Shown here: one piece after another, positions 9,776 through 18,778 of the stretch
Numbering within the stretch: the first letter of the stretch is position 1
Layout: each line of letters begins with the position of its first letter
From: Paenibacillus sp. W2I17
GTDB taxonomy: Bacteria; Bacillota; Bacilli; Paenibacillales; Paenibacillaceae
Direction: 5' to 3'
Assembly: GCF_030815985.1 (NCBI RefSeq)
Contig: NZ_JAUSXM010000001.1
Location: 2,976,001-3,040,000 of the forward strand
Length of the DNA stretch: 64,000 nt
The notes under the pieces: model-generated
Told to the model about the DNA's origin: nothing
Databases searched by the model: none
What the model saw: the letters and a program-made list of their open reading frames with translations, nothing else
Translations under genes and position numbers: made by a program

Positions 9776-10840
9776 TTATTTTCTAGAGGCCACGGTAAAC
9801 GTAGTCTCCGTCTTGGCACCTTCCCCTGTCTCGACAACAAAACTCCATGTTCCTTCTGTTGTCCGAGTACCAACAAACCAGTTCCACTCAATAATTCCAT
9901 TCTCATCTGCGGTGGCCCAGCCGATGTGCTTTGCAGAACTTTCACCTGACTTGTAAAATATCGTTAAATTGGCTGTCGCTCCTGGTTCTACCTTCACCTT
10001 AATCGTTGCATTATTGCCTATGTAAGCCGGGTCAGGCTTCGACAGAACCGTTGCTGAACCCGCAGTATCCCCGTCTCCTGCGCTGCCATCTGATCCTTCT
10101 CCGGTATCTCCAATCCATACCCGTTCTGCCGCAGCAGCCTGAATCCGAAGCGGTTTACTGAGAAAGGGGACTTTTACAGGCAATTCATAACTCAATTCAA
10201 GTCGGAAATATGGATTTGTTTTGTTTTTGAGATCAGGTATCGAAATACCATTCACATGAACACGTTCCATATTCAGCAGCGTTGGTTCGATAAATGGTTG
10301 AAGCAGCGGTTTTACCGTGGGATCAAGTACGGTTTCCAAGACGGATGTTTTGATCTCCTGTAGTGGCTGTTCACCACTGGCCGCAGCTGAACGTACCCAA
10401 TCACTTAATGGCTCGGGTAGAGAAGAAGCATAACCTTCTGCCCATTCCGTCAGAGATAACTCTGGTATCTTCCAACCCCCTCCAGAACCTTCTCCGCCGG
10501 CAGAATCAGAAGGTGTGAATGCAAGGGAAACGGGATATATTTTCGTTGATAACTGCTTCACCGCTTCACCCGCCGTGCTCTGTAACGCTGTGGAGATTAG
10601 AGTCATTTGCACTATGAAGATGAGAAACATGATAAAGAACAGAAAGACAGGTAACACCAGTGAAGCTTCCAGAACCATGCTGCCCTGTTCCTTTTTCGGA
10701 GAATATATTTGCTTATTCAGAGACTTCAAACGCTGCAATCTGATTATTCTTGTTAAACGAATCTGCATTTGTGCGCTTTTTTTTTCGTAATGTTGCTGCT
10801 TGTCCATAATCCCTCCACCGAAACGATCCTGATCATTCAA
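9776..10840 (-). CDS. TadE-like minor pseudopilin with extracytoplasmic domain
   Basis: The protein has a basic N-terminus, then the TadE signature EQGSMVLEASLVLPVFLFF, one membrane helix (about residues 55-78) and a large secreted region with a Gly-rich linker near residue 115 and a beta-rich C-terminal end. TadE proteins are minor pseudopilins of Tad pili. The reading frame opens at TTG 10840, overlapping the stop of the preceding gene, with AAGGCGG upstream; an ATG at 10807 with GGTGGAGGG very close by is an alternative start. The last 90 residues may form an Ig-like fold, which is inference. Confidence 0.82.
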   Translation of the reverse strand: MNDQDRFGGGIMDKQQHYEKKSAQMQIRLTRIIRLQRLKSLNKQIYSPKKEQGSMVLEASLVLPVFLFFIMFLIFIVQMTLISTALQSTAGEAVKQLSTKIYPVSLAFTPSDSAGGEGSGGGWKIPELSLTEWAEGYASSLPEPLSDWVRSAAASGEQPLQEIKTSVLETVLDPTVKPLLQPFIEPTLLNMERVHVNGISIPDLKNKTNPYFRLELSYELPVKVPFLSKPLRIQAAAAERVWIGDTGEGSDGSAGDGDTAGSATVLSKPDPAYIGNNATIKVKVEPGATANLTIFYKSGESSAKHIGWATADENGIIEWNWFVGTRTTEGTWSFVVETGEGAKTETTFTVASRK

Positions 10841-13026
10841 TAGGAATAATCCGCCTTCCGCTCAATGAAAAATCGCCCATCTTCAACCTGGTCCGCACTA
10901 CCCATAACAGCACCTATGCTTCTAACCACCCCTGGTAAAAACCACAGTTTGATGCTACTACTCATGTTACCCGAAGCATACGTCTGTTTCTCATCTGGAT
11001 TCACACCCGTATTCAATCGAATTAGCGCCAGCATTCTGGACATTTTGCGTTCATTGTTACTATGCATCAATAGGAACAATCGGAGATGGTCCCTGTACGT
11101 CAGTTTGACTTTGATATACTTGGACAATTCCACACTGCCCTCTTTTGCTAATTTCACCATATCCGCGATGGCGTTTGTAATCCCGTATAAGATTGCCGCC
11201 GATAATACCAGAAGTGGGTTCCCAAGCTTGCTGTGCTCAATTAACCCTTCAGCCGTCCGAATAGCCAGCCGCATCCCAAATATCTCCGCATATGCCGCAG
11301 CGATGTTACCCGAAGGGTTATGAAACCCGTAGACGATATACTCCAGTTCCTGATTCTCCAATTTGAAGACATCACCAGCATCTCCACCACCTTCAGTCCA
11401 GGTAAATAACTGACCAAAGTCCATGGAATTGAAATAGGCTAGAGCGTACTCATTCTGAAATAATTCGTCACCAAGACTGTCCAGCAGACCGGACATCCCG
11501 CCAAACAAACTGTCCATTCCCTTCATGGCATCGCCACCAGAGTCATAGGGATCTCCAGCAATCTCTGCCTTTTTGGCTTCCTCACGACTAGCCTCGTTAA
11601 AAGAAATATTAGCGTTGTAATATTCCTCCAACTGTTTGAAAGCGTCCACGGAACCCGAACTTCCATTCTGAATCTGCGACAAGATTCGTTTGACTTCCTT
11701 CAATTTCCCTTTGGATTCTTTGTCATTCGCTTTGCGTTGGGCATCCGACCCACGACCACTCTCCAGCTGCTGCTTACTTTGGAGGATGAGATTGGCCGGA
11801 CCGCTACGTACATAGTTGTCCATATATCGTTCCGTAACCTGACTTGCCTGTCTGACCGCTGGTTTAATCGGAACCCCACTCATGGCCATGACACTGTGAA
11901 GCTGTGTATTCAATTCCATGTTGTCTCTTCTGACGTTAGAGAAGTCCGAATTCTGGGAAACAACCCGTGTCTTCAACTGATCAAATAGGCTATCTGCCCT
12001 CACAAGCTCCGAAGCAAGAGAACGTGTACTTTTGGCTTCAGTGCCTGATCCAGTAGATACAGGACTCGTCCCAGGCAGATTCGAGTTGCCGACGTTGTCA
12101 TAGCTCGCGTTCTGCGAACGGTTCTCCCCCTCCGCGATCACACGTTTCATTTCCTCATTGATCTTGCGTGCTTCTTCGATTTTGGACTGTGCTTCCTCCA
12201 GCTTCGTTTGATGGGCCTGTAACGCCGGTTGTATGATCATGCTGATGCCTGTCACCACATTACCAACACCAGTCCGATAACGAGCCAGTTCCAATATGTA
12301 TTGTTGCTCTCTGAACGGCAGTCCCTCATCTGCCTGTTTCTTGTTAAGATAATCTGCATAACGTGCCGCCGCCTCGGCAGCTGTCTCTGGTGTTTCTTCC
12401 AACATTTCTTCATAGATAGCTTGTGAAGGCGGGTCCATGATCAACTTTGGAAGATTCTTCAGCTTCTCCGCGGATTCCGTCTGATTGGCAATGGCTTCGT
12501 CCAGTAACTCTTCACGTTTGTCATATAACTTCTGTAATTTTTTCAGCAAGTCTACCGTGTGCGCTGCTTCCTTCATCTCGTCTGATATCGGTTTGAACCG
12601 ATTGATCACTTCAAGGGTAAAATCAACCGGAGCCCGATACTTCATGTCCTCCTGAATCTGGCGATTAAATATATCGTATTTGCCCAGTTCACGCTCCATG
12701 CTCAGCGTAGTTGTATCCCACTGGATATCCAGAATGGGGAATCCATCTTTTACAGATGAAGGCTTCACACTATCATTCAACACTTTAGCCATAATTGCAT
12801 CCCCACTACTGTCGCCATACCCGAATAAACCATACTCCCGTAGTGAGGTGTCATAGGCTGACATGACGGATCTCATCGCAGCATGTGTCATGCGCTCGGT
12901 CTGCACCTTGAATGCCGCTATTCGAGCGTAATCAATAAATATAGCGACAAACATATAAACTCCGGCCAATATTAATATTAAAAAAAGGGTTACGGCTCCC
13001 GACTCACCGTCTTTTTTTCTAAACAG
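10837..13026 (-). CDS. Large membrane-anchored Tad-locus protein (DUF5702/TadG-like)
   Basis: After a short basic start the protein has the pilin-like segment GESGAVTLFLILILAGVYMF, one membrane helix, and about 650 residues predicted outside the cell. These include coiled-coil-rich stretches (about residues 190-260 and 320-370 of this model) and Gly/Ser-rich linkers. The layout fits DUF5702-type proteins of Tad loci. The long open frame runs up to 13215, but everything before about 13050 lies inside tadE. A perfect AAGGAGGAGG directly after the tadE stop is 6-9 bases from CTG 13026, so I place the start at this rare CTG (about 729 residues). It may form the pilus base or tip; that is inference. 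Confidence 0.75.
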   Translation of the reverse strand: MFRKKDGESGAVTLFLILILAGVYMFVAIFIDYARIAAFKVQTERMTHAAMRSVMSAYDTSLREYGLFGYGDSSGDAIMAKVLNDSVKPSSVKDGFPILDIQWDTTTLSMERELGKYDIFNRQIQEDMKYRAPVDFTLEVINRFKPISDEMKEAAHTVDLLKKLQKLYDKREELLDEAIANQTESAEKLKNLPKLIMDPPSQAIYEEMLEETPETAAEAAARYADYLNKKQADEGLPFREQQYILELARYRTGVGNVVTGISMIIQPALQAHQTKLEEAQSKIEEARKINEEMKRVIAEGENRSQNASYDNVGNSNLPGTSPVSTGSGTEAKSTRSLASELVRADSLFDQLKTRVVSQNSDFSNVRRDNMELNTQLHSVMAMSGVPIKPAVRQASQVTERYMDNYVRSGPANLILQSKQQLESGRGSDAQRKANDKESKGKLKEVKRILSQIQNGSSGSVDAFKQLEEYYNANISFNEASREEAKKAEIAGDPYDSGGDAMKGMDSLFGGMSGLLDSLGDELFQNEYALAYFNSMDFGQLFTWTEGGGDAGDVFKLENQELEYIVYGFHNPSGNIAAAYAEIFGMRLAIRTAEGLIEHSKLGNPLLVLSAAILYGITNAIADMVKLAKEGSVELSKYIKVKLTYRDHLRLFLLMHSNNERKMSRMLALIRLNTGVNPDEKQTYASGNMSSSIKLWFLPGVVRSIGAVMGSADQVEDGRFFIERKADYSY

Positions 13027-13045
13027 CTCCGCCCTCCTCCTTCTC

Positions 13046-13720
13046 TCACTTTTTGCTTTTGCCAAAATGCTGCACAACCTGTCCGGCTTCTGCCGCTGTA
13101 CTGGTCGCTGCACCGCCTTTTCCTTTAAACTTGGCTGCGTAATAACGGACCAGATCGACCGTTCGAATGAATTCAACCGGTTCAACAACTGCGGACGATC
13201 CTTGAGTGAGGACACGGTTACCTGAATCGAACAAAAAAGAAGGAAGAGGCAAAGAAATTACTTGTTCCAGCTTGGTTGTTACTTTCCGCTGAATCAGAGA
13301 ATTCTGAAACTCAATCGTTCCTTTCATAGCTGAGGGCATATGTTGCACCGCTTGTGCTAATTTCTGTTCCGAGAGATTGCCGCCTTCACCAGCAGGTATA
13401 GAAACGCTAACCTGATTATCCGCTCCCGCCCAGCCAAACAGCGCTCCAAGCATACGATCGTCCGTCAGTCTCCAATACAGATTGTCATGTTCTCCAGCAA
13501 CATATTCACCTGTCATCGCCTGTTTGTGGCTGTTGTCCCAGCTATAGGCTGCACGTTCGGAAGCTGCATAGGCATGTTGATTCAGGAATGTCTTTTGATA
13601 CATGTACATGGTAAAGAAAAGCAACAACACAAGAATAAACAGCACAACAGGGAAGATCAGGGAGGCTTCAACGGTGAAGCTCCCTTCTTCCTTTTTGAAC
13701 TTGTTATTCGAAGAATTCAT
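13046..13720 (-). CDS. tadE: TadE-like pseudopilin
   Basis: The 224-residue protein opens with a short basic stretch, EEGSFTVEASLIFPVVLF (TadE/TadF signature with the conserved Glu), one membrane helix at about 20-40, and a secreted domain. It is predicted to be a minor pseudopilin of the Flp pilus. The ATG at 13720 overlaps the last 17 bases of the Flp pilin gene in another frame, indicating translational coupling; the ribosome site (AGTAATAAAAG) is weak, consistent with coupling. Confidence 0.88.
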   Translation of the reverse strand: MNSSNNKFKKEEGSFTVEASLIFPVVLFILVLLLFFTMYMYQKTFLNQHAYAASERAAYSWDNSHKQAMTGEYVAGEHDNLYWRLTDDRMLGALFGWAGADNQVSVSIPAGEGGNLSEQKLAQAVQHMPSAMKGTIEFQNSLIQRKVTTKLEQVISLPLPSFLFDSGNRVLTQGSSAVVEPVEFIRTVDLVRYYAAKFKGKGGAATSTAAEAGQVVQHFGKSKK

Positions 13721-13892
13721 TACTTTTATTACTCACATTAGTTAACAGTCTTTCTACCAATTTTTTAATTTGGTCTTTAAAAATCAAAGCAATAATGATA
13801 ATAACCCCGATAATCAGAATCAGCTCCAACGTGCCGAGCCCGTCCTCTTCTTTCCAAAATGCGCTTACCTTGTTTTTTAACACTTCCATCAT
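13704..13892 (-). CDS. Flp1-type type IVb pilin
   Basis: The 62-residue protein has a short charged leader, the EEDGLGTLELILIIGVI segment typical of Flp1-type pilins, one hydrophobic helix, and a charged tail. A24 peptidase cleavage is expected after the Gly before LGTLEL. It is the probable major pilin. The start at ATG 13892 is set by AGGAGG 7 bases upstream; the longer open frame to 14039 overlaps tadC and has no ribosome site. It lies mid-operon between tadC and tadE. Confidence 0.87.
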   Translation of the reverse strand: MMEVLKNKVSAFWKEEDGLGTLELILIIGVIIIIALIFKDQIKKLVERLLTNVSNKSNEFFE

Positions 13893-13903
13893 CCCAATTC
13901 CTC

Positions 13904-14773
13904 CTACATATTCATCATCATAAAAGCAGGTGCCCCGATCATGACCACAATCGTAAAAAAGATCAGTACCATCGGAAACACCAGTTTGGAAGAAGCCTGT
14001 TCTCCCTTCGCCCGACTGACAGCCTTGCGTTTCTCCCACAACACATGTGACAGATCCCGCAGCGCCAATACAAAGTCACCTCCCCCACGCCGGAAATTCA
14101 GCAGCACTGTTGTCGTAAAAATCGTCACTTCTTGAACACCGCAGCGGCGACTGAACTGTTCAAATGATTGTTGAAACGAGTAACCATTATTCCAATCTCC
14201 CACCGTCTTTCTGAGTTCGTTGTACAACGGATGATTCCGTTCCCCCTGGCTTGTCACACAGTGAACGATGGCACGTTGCACGGTCTCCCCTGCGCCAACC
14301 AGCAGTACAATTCGGTTCAGCATCTCAGGCAGTTCCATAAGAATATCCTGGTCTCTTCGCTGCACCTTTGTATTAAGGTCTTTGTAGAGCGCAAAAGGCA
14401 ACGCTGCACCGAGCGCGAGCCCACCCACCATACCTCCGATGCCCATATCTCCAACGAGTGATAACAGGCAGCCCAGCAGCAGCATGAGCCACGTATAGGT
14501 CAACATTTCGGCGCAATACAGCATCGTTTTCTCTCCACTGTGCTGTATGCCATACATTTTCTGAATGGCATGTTGCATCCGAAACATGAGCACAGGCAAT
14601 CTGCGTCCAATCTCAAACTTGTCCAATATAAACAGGAAGGGGCCATGCAATTTTTTCAGTCGTAATCCTTCCATATCCAGCTTGCGCAGATGCCGGTAGG
14701 TCTGCCCCCGGGTTCGATCCAGCACCAGCCATCCCGCTCCGAGTATCCCTGCGACTATAACGGGAAGCAGCAT
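13904..14773 (-). CDS. tadC: Tad pilus inner-membrane platform protein TadC
   Basis: This type II secretion F-domain protein (289 residues) has N-terminal and C-terminal membrane segments and a central cytoplasmic GspF-like domain (about 120-245). It is the second of two F-domain proteins that form the assembly platform engaged by the TadA ATPase. The ATG at 14773 has AAGGAG upstream. It follows tadB after 12 bp and precedes the pilin by 11 bp, so it is clearly operonic. Confidence 0.9.
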   Translation of the reverse strand: MLLPVIVAGILGAGWLVLDRTRGQTYRHLRKLDMEGLRLKKLHGPFLFILDKFEIGRRLPVLMFRMQHAIQKMYGIQHSGEKTMLYCAEMLTYTWLMLLLGCLLSLVGDMGIGGMVGGLALGAALPFALYKDLNTKVQRRDQDILMELPEMLNRIVLLVGAGETVQRAIVHCVTSQGERNHPLYNELRKTVGDWNNGYSFQQSFEQFSRRCGVQEVTIFTTTVLLNFRRGGGDFVLALRDLSHVLWEKRKAVSRAKGEQASSKLVFPMVLIFFTIVVMIGAPAFMMMNM

Positions 14774-14785
14774 CTTTTCAGCTCC

Positions 14786-15547
14786 TTATACTTTGATATC
14801 CATAATGCGATTAATCCACAGATAACAGCAGGCGAGTACTGCCAAGGCACCACTAGAGATGAGGTACCCCATCCCGCTATATAACGGCTCCATAAAGTCC
14901 TTGGCGGTCAGATTGAGAAATATCAGAAAAATAAATGGAGCGGCAAACATTACCTTTGATTCAAACTTTTTCTGCGATACCGCGACCATAATATCCTGCT
15001 GAATGTCCAGCTTCTCACCAATCACCGCAGAGGTACGACGCACAACTTCAACCAGATCCCCGCCAGTTCGTTTGCACGTAATGAACACATCTGCAAAGTT
15101 CGTAATATCTTCAATCTGCGCCCGATCCGAAAAATCCTGTAGTGCCTCTTCAATTGGTTGTCCATACTCCATCCGTGTCCGCAATATCGTGAACTCACGA
15201 ATCAGATCGGTATCCGCTTCCGGGTTCAACATCCGCAGATCCTCTACGGATTCCTTGAATCCATTTTCCACCGATTTTCCTGCTGCCAGTGCCGAAGATA
15301 ATGCATATAATGCTTGCTTAAAATGTAAACTGAGTGTCATTCTTTTTCGTTCCAACAGCACTTTAGTCCAATGTTTTGGTACCCATATGCAACCCGCAGC
15401 CAGGATCGCTCCAGCCAACCAGTGATGGTAGAACAGAATTCCGATGCCAAAAAACAGCAGACCACTAATCAGCATACAGACCATTCGTTGTCTCCGGGAA
15501 AGCGCATATACGGTGTAATCCGTCAACATCTGTCTGGCTTCACCCAA
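14786..15547 (-). CDS. tadB: Tad pilus inner-membrane platform protein TadB
   Basis: The 253-residue F-domain protein has two N-terminal membrane segments (about 20-55), a cytoplasmic GspF-like domain (about 90-210) containing FADRAQIEDITNFADVF and the family KRTGGDLVEV motif, and two C-terminal helices. Together with TadC it forms the platform of the pilus motor. The TTG at 15547 is chosen because AAGGTGA lies 6-7 bases upstream; an in-frame ATG at 15529 lacks a site. It follows tadA after 22 bp. Confidence 0.9.
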   Translation of the reverse strand: MGEARQMLTDYTVYALSRRQRMVCMLISGLLFFGIGILFYHHWLAGAILAAGCIWVPKHWTKVLLERKRMTLSLHFKQALYALSSALAAGKSVENGFKESVEDLRMLNPEADTDLIREFTILRTRMEYGQPIEEALQDFSDRAQIEDITNFADVFITCKRTGGDLVEVVRRTSAVIGEKLDIQQDIMVAVSQKKFESKVMFAAPFIFLIFLNLTAKDFMEPLYSGMGYLISSGALAVLACCYLWINRIMDIKV

Positions 15548-15569
15548 CAGTAATCACCTTCCAATGACT

Positions 15570-16874
15570 TTAATTCACGTTGTTATCTGATGAACCTATT
15601 CCAACACTATATTGTTCTATGTATTCATCCAGCCATTTCCCGAGCCCAGCCATCTGAATTTTATCCACCTGATTCAACTTTCCAACCTGTACTAACCCTC
15701 CAATAATTTTGCCTCCACGCTCTTCTTGTTCCTGGAAACGAAACAGTGGATTCAGCATAACCTCACCGTCCTGCATGCCAATCACTTCACTAATCTCTGT
15801 CACCCGCCGTGAGCGGTCTCGTAGCCGGGACAGATGTACGAAAATATCGATTGCTGAACTAATCTGCTGCCGTACAACCGCAATCGGAAGATCCGCACCG
15901 CTGAGCACCATCGTTTCAAGTCTGCTGATCATGTCCGAGATAGTATTGGCGTGCCCAGTTGATAAGCTTCCATCATGTCCTGTGTTCATGGCCTGTAACA
16001 TATCCAGCGCTTCTGCGCCCCTGACTTCCCCAATCACAATCCGGTTCGGACGCATCCGTAAGGAAGATTTGATCAGATCCCGAATAGATATCTGTCCCTT
16101 GCCTTCGGTGTTTGCATTCCGCGTTTCCAGTGATACCAGATTGGGTACCGTAACAATCTGTAACTCAGCCGAATCCTCAATGGTAATAATCCGCTCATCG
16201 GCAGGGATGAACTGTGATAATGCGTTCAGAAAGGTCGTTTTTCCCGATCCGGTTCCACCTCCAATGAAGATGTTGTATTTGCTCCGTACCAACTGCTGCA
16301 ATAATTCTGCCGCCTCTTCATGCAGGGCACCCTTCTCAATCAGATCGGACATCTTCATCGGTTCACTGGGGAATTTACGAATCGTCATCGTGGGACCTTT
16401 CAAGGCAATAGGCGGCAACACGATATTAACCCGCGAACCATCCTTTAAACGGGCATCTACAATTGGAGAAGATTCATTCACAATTCGGTTTACCCCGGAC
16501 ACAATCATCTGGATAATATCCTCGAGCCGTTCCCTGGACTCGAATTCAAGGGTGATCTGGCTGACTTCACCTTCCTGCTCCACAAAAATCTCCTTGTGAC
16601 TATTGATCATAATCTCCGTAATATCGGGATGATCCACAAGCGGTTGCAGAATATCCAATCCACGAAAGGAGTCAAACAATCGCTGTACCAGCGTATGACG
16701 CTCTCCTGAGGTCAGATCATCCAGCTTCGGGTCAGTGAGAACTTTGCGTTCTATCCCCTGCCACAGTTCATCATCTCCTGCGGAAGAGGTTAAATCGAGG
16801 CCAGCCCTGACTTCCCTGCGCATCATCTGAAACTGTTCTTCACGATCCAGTATTTTATTGGATGAATCCGTCAT
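15570..16874 (-). CDS. tadA: Tad pilus secretion ATPase TadA/CpaF
   Basis: This hexameric VirB11/PilB-type ATPase powers Flp pilus assembly. The 434-residue protein has an N-terminal domain and a RecA-like core with Walker A GGGTGSGKTT, the Asp-box region ITIEDSAEL, Walker B RIVIGEVRG and the His-box TGHDGSLSTGHAN. The start at ATG 16874 forms an ATGA overlap with the upstream TadZ-like gene; the open frame extends 26 codons further upstream but only inside that gene. CpaF-type enzymes of this length are typical. Confidence 0.95.
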   Translation of the reverse strand: MTDSSNKILDREEQFQMMRREVRAGLDLTSSAGDDELWQGIERKVLTDPKLDDLTSGERHTLVQRLFDSFRGLDILQPLVDHPDITEIMINSHKEIFVEQEGEVSQITLEFESRERLEDIIQMIVSGVNRIVNESSPIVDARLKDGSRVNIVLPPIALKGPTMTIRKFPSEPMKMSDLIEKGALHEEAAELLQQLVRSKYNIFIGGGTGSGKTTFLNALSQFIPADERIITIEDSAELQIVTVPNLVSLETRNANTEGKGQISIRDLIKSSLRMRPNRIVIGEVRGAEALDMLQAMNTGHDGSLSTGHANTISDMISRLETMVLSGADLPIAVVRQQISSAIDIFVHLSRLRDRSRRVTEISEVIGMQDGEVMLNPLFRFQEQEERGGKIIGGLVQVGKLNQVDKIQMAGLGKWLDEYIEQYSVGIGSSDNNVN

Positions 16875-18073
16875 AGTGCCCACCGATCCTGCTTCTGAAT
16901 TCGTCCCGTCTGCTTCAATTCTTCTTCGCCATCTTGTACCAGCATGGCACATAATCTCTTCACTTCACGTTGGAAGATCGGAGAACTAAGCATGACTTCC
17001 TCCTGACTGAGTTGTTTCCAAGAAGGGATGTAAGGCAACACTGCATCCAGATGCAGATCAGGGCGTGGGAGTGCATTGACGACATTGTCCCGATATTTGT
17101 TAACCACAAATCGTGAACGATCCAGCATACTTTCGTACAGGTCTGGCTTCGTACGCTCAGCATGCTGTAACCATTGTCCCCATCGATGCATGGCAGATAT
17201 ATCATCCTCAACCAGCCAGACAAATGCATCTGCTGCATCCAGCACCCCTTCACTGCGCCCATCCCAACCGGAATCCCCATCCAGAATCAGCACGTCATAC
17301 TGTCCACAATCCGTTAAATAACGAAGCAGATTCGACGTATCCTCACGAGTCATTTGCAACAGTTCTTTCCGATTCGATAATGGCCAGAACACATCGGATT
17401 TCAGTGCTTCATGCCGGACCACATATCCATCTACGCCCTTCGATTGCACCTGTAACTGCTTGCCGGATTCCTTTCTGCCCACCTTCAGATCGTATAACAG
17501 GCGTGACAATCCCGTCTCCGCATCCGGGTGACGCTGCCCACTTCTAGTTAGTCCCTTTTCCAGAAACGGGAGCGTACTGTCCAGCGTCTCCAGATTCAGA
17601 TAAAGAACAGCATATCCTGCAAGTCCCAATTGCTTCGCCATATGCAGGGCTACTGCCGTTTTGCCACTTCCACCCGAAGCGGATACTACACCGATGGAGA
17701 GAGTCTCTTGCCCCGGATGGTGAACCTTCTTACGGCGTGGCTGCCGGCAAGCATGCATCACAGCATCCAGCAAAGCAGGCAAGGGTTGATATTTCATCAG
17801 CCGCTTGGCCTCATCCACCTCTTCCATCCCTTCACTAAGCATTAGCCAAGGTACACCTGATACTTCTCCCCCGTTATTCAGCCAGTCATTCAGAAACTCC
17901 GGTTCCGCAATAACCAGATCCGGTAATTCTCTACCTTCTTGCTTATTCATGTGATCCCTGAACGAATCTTCTTGGAGAGAATGCCGTGAAACGCACATAA
18001 AGATCAGATGAATTTCCCTGTACATAATCAAGCCAGGCGCTAATGTAATCTCTATCCTTTGAAACCAGAACAA
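16871..18073 (-). CDS. TadZ/CpaE-like ATPase with an apparent N-terminal frameshift
   Basis: The intact part is a MinD/ParA-like ATPase domain with deviant Walker A (SASGGSGKTAVALH) and a DVLILDGDSG Walker B, typical of the TadZ/CpaE proteins that localise Tad pili. Upstream of about 17975 the natural N-terminus is in another frame: TTG 18089, behind GGGAGGGAAGG, reads KVVLVSKDRDYISAWLDYV..YVRFTAFS, a receiver-like CpaE start. Removing one G of the GG at 17974-17975 (plus strand) joins it in frame to QEDSFRDHMNK. Without that change the frame opened at TTG 18073 begins with unrelated sequence. An internal ATG at 17948 could still yield the ATPase part. Confidence 0.8.
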   Translation of the reverse strand: MFWFQRIEITLAPGLIMYREIHLIFMCVSRHSLQEDSFRDHMNKQEGRELPDLVIAEPEFLNDWLNNGGEVSGVPWLMLSEGMEEVDEAKRLMKYQPLPALLDAVMHACRQPRRKKVHHPGQETLSIGVVSASGGSGKTAVALHMAKQLGLAGYAVLYLNLETLDSTLPFLEKGLTRSGQRHPDAETGLSRLLYDLKVGRKESGKQLQVQSKGVDGYVVRHEALKSDVFWPLSNRKELLQMTREDTSNLLRYLTDCGQYDVLILDGDSGWDGRSEGVLDAADAFVWLVEDDISAMHRWGQWLQHAERTKPDLYESMLDRSRFVVNKYRDNVVNALPRPDLHLDAVLPYIPSWKQLSQEEVMLSSPIFQREVKRLCAMLVQDGEEELKQTGRIQKQDRWAL

Positions 18074-18121
18074 CCTTCAGTACAATCAAATTTTCCTTCC
18101 CTCCCTGTCAAAAAGCACAAA

Positions 18122-18175
18122 GAAAGCACCGTCCAATAACCGCATGAATATGCAGTATATGGACGGTGCTTCCGT
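18122..18175 (-). terminator. Intrinsic terminator after the VOC gene
   Basis: AGCACCGTCCA at 18125-18135 pairs with TGGACGGTGCT at 18160-18170. On the minus strand it is followed by a T-rich stretch. It separates the VOC gene from the Tad operon. Confidence 0.65.
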
Positions 18176-18250
18176 CACGTGCTATGAATGTATGGATAAT
18201 ATAGCATACAATTTCTGGGGGAGCAAGAGATTTATTCTAACCATTTTCCC

Positions 18251-18634
18251 TTAAGAGTTATACGGTGAATCGAACTCAATAATGTTACGGTCCGGATCAA
18301 GTACAAAAATCTGCGCGAATCCAGCCACACTGTCAGGTCTCGCTTCATACTCAATTCCCTGCTGCTCCAGCCAGGCTATAGTCCCTGAATAACTGGTGAC
18401 CCAGATCGCAAAGTGACCGTCTGTAGTATCAATCCCAGCCTCACGTAACGTGTGACCCTCCGGGTGCTGTAACAGATGAAGCTGCTGGCTACCGATGGCA
18501 TACCATGTACCTGTGGAGCGGAAAGGCGGACGTTCAATCTCCTGCATTCCCAGTAACCCCGAATAGAATTTCTTCGCGATTTCCAGATCACGTACAGCCA
18601 GACTTACATGGTGGATGTGCGCATATTCAATCAT
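18251..18634 (-). CDS. VOC-family (glyoxalase-like) protein
   Basis: The 127-residue protein is a single vicinal-oxygen-chelate fold unit pair, with HHVSLAVRDLEIAKKFYSGLLG at the start and a C-terminal DPDRNIIEF motif typical of metal-dependent glyoxalase/dioxygenase relatives. Candidate metal ligands are the N-terminal His and the Glu of IIEF. The substrate cannot be told from sequence. Start ATG follows GAGGGGAG. It is flanked by terminators on both sides, so it is probably monocistronic. Confidence 0.85.
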   Translation of the reverse strand: MIEYAHIHHVSLAVRDLEIAKKFYSGLLGMQEIERPPFRSTGTWYAIGSQQLHLLQHPEGHTLREAGIDTTDGHFAIWVTSYSGTIAWLEQQGIEYEARPDSVAGFAQIFVLDPDRNIIEFDSPYNS

Positions 18635-18714
18635 CTTTTATCTCCCCTCTCTACTTCAATATGACTATACTATAACACCTTGAACGCTGACCATAATCTC
18701 CGCTAAACAGAAAA

Positions 18715-18776
18715 ACACCTCTGGTTCTAATCCGGTAAACCTCTCGGCTCACACAGATCTAGTTCAGAGGTGCCTG
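18715..18776 (-). terminator. Intrinsic terminator after the lipoprotein gene
   Basis: ACCTCTG with GTTCTAATC at about 18716-18732 pairs with GATCTAGTTCAGAGGT near 18757-18772, and the minus strand continues into a T-run. It lies immediately after the lipoprotein stop codon. Confidence 0.65.
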
Positions 18777-18778
18777 TT

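Noticed and set aside
9220..9945. 241-codon open frame overlapping the prepilin peptidase
   Set aside because: Out-of-frame shadow; the 172-residue A24 peptidase has both catalytic Asp motifs and fits the operon.
13027..13215. N-terminal extension of the DUF5702-like protein inside tadE
   Set aside because: It would overlap tadE by 170 bp with no ribosome site, while a perfect site lies after the tadE stop.
15709..16599. 296-codon open frame antisense to tadA
   Set aside because: Shadow of the TadA coding sequence; no ribosome site and no domain.
18105..18112. TTGACA next to the TadZ start as a promoter
   Set aside because: It overlaps the ribosome site region and has no -10 before the start codon.
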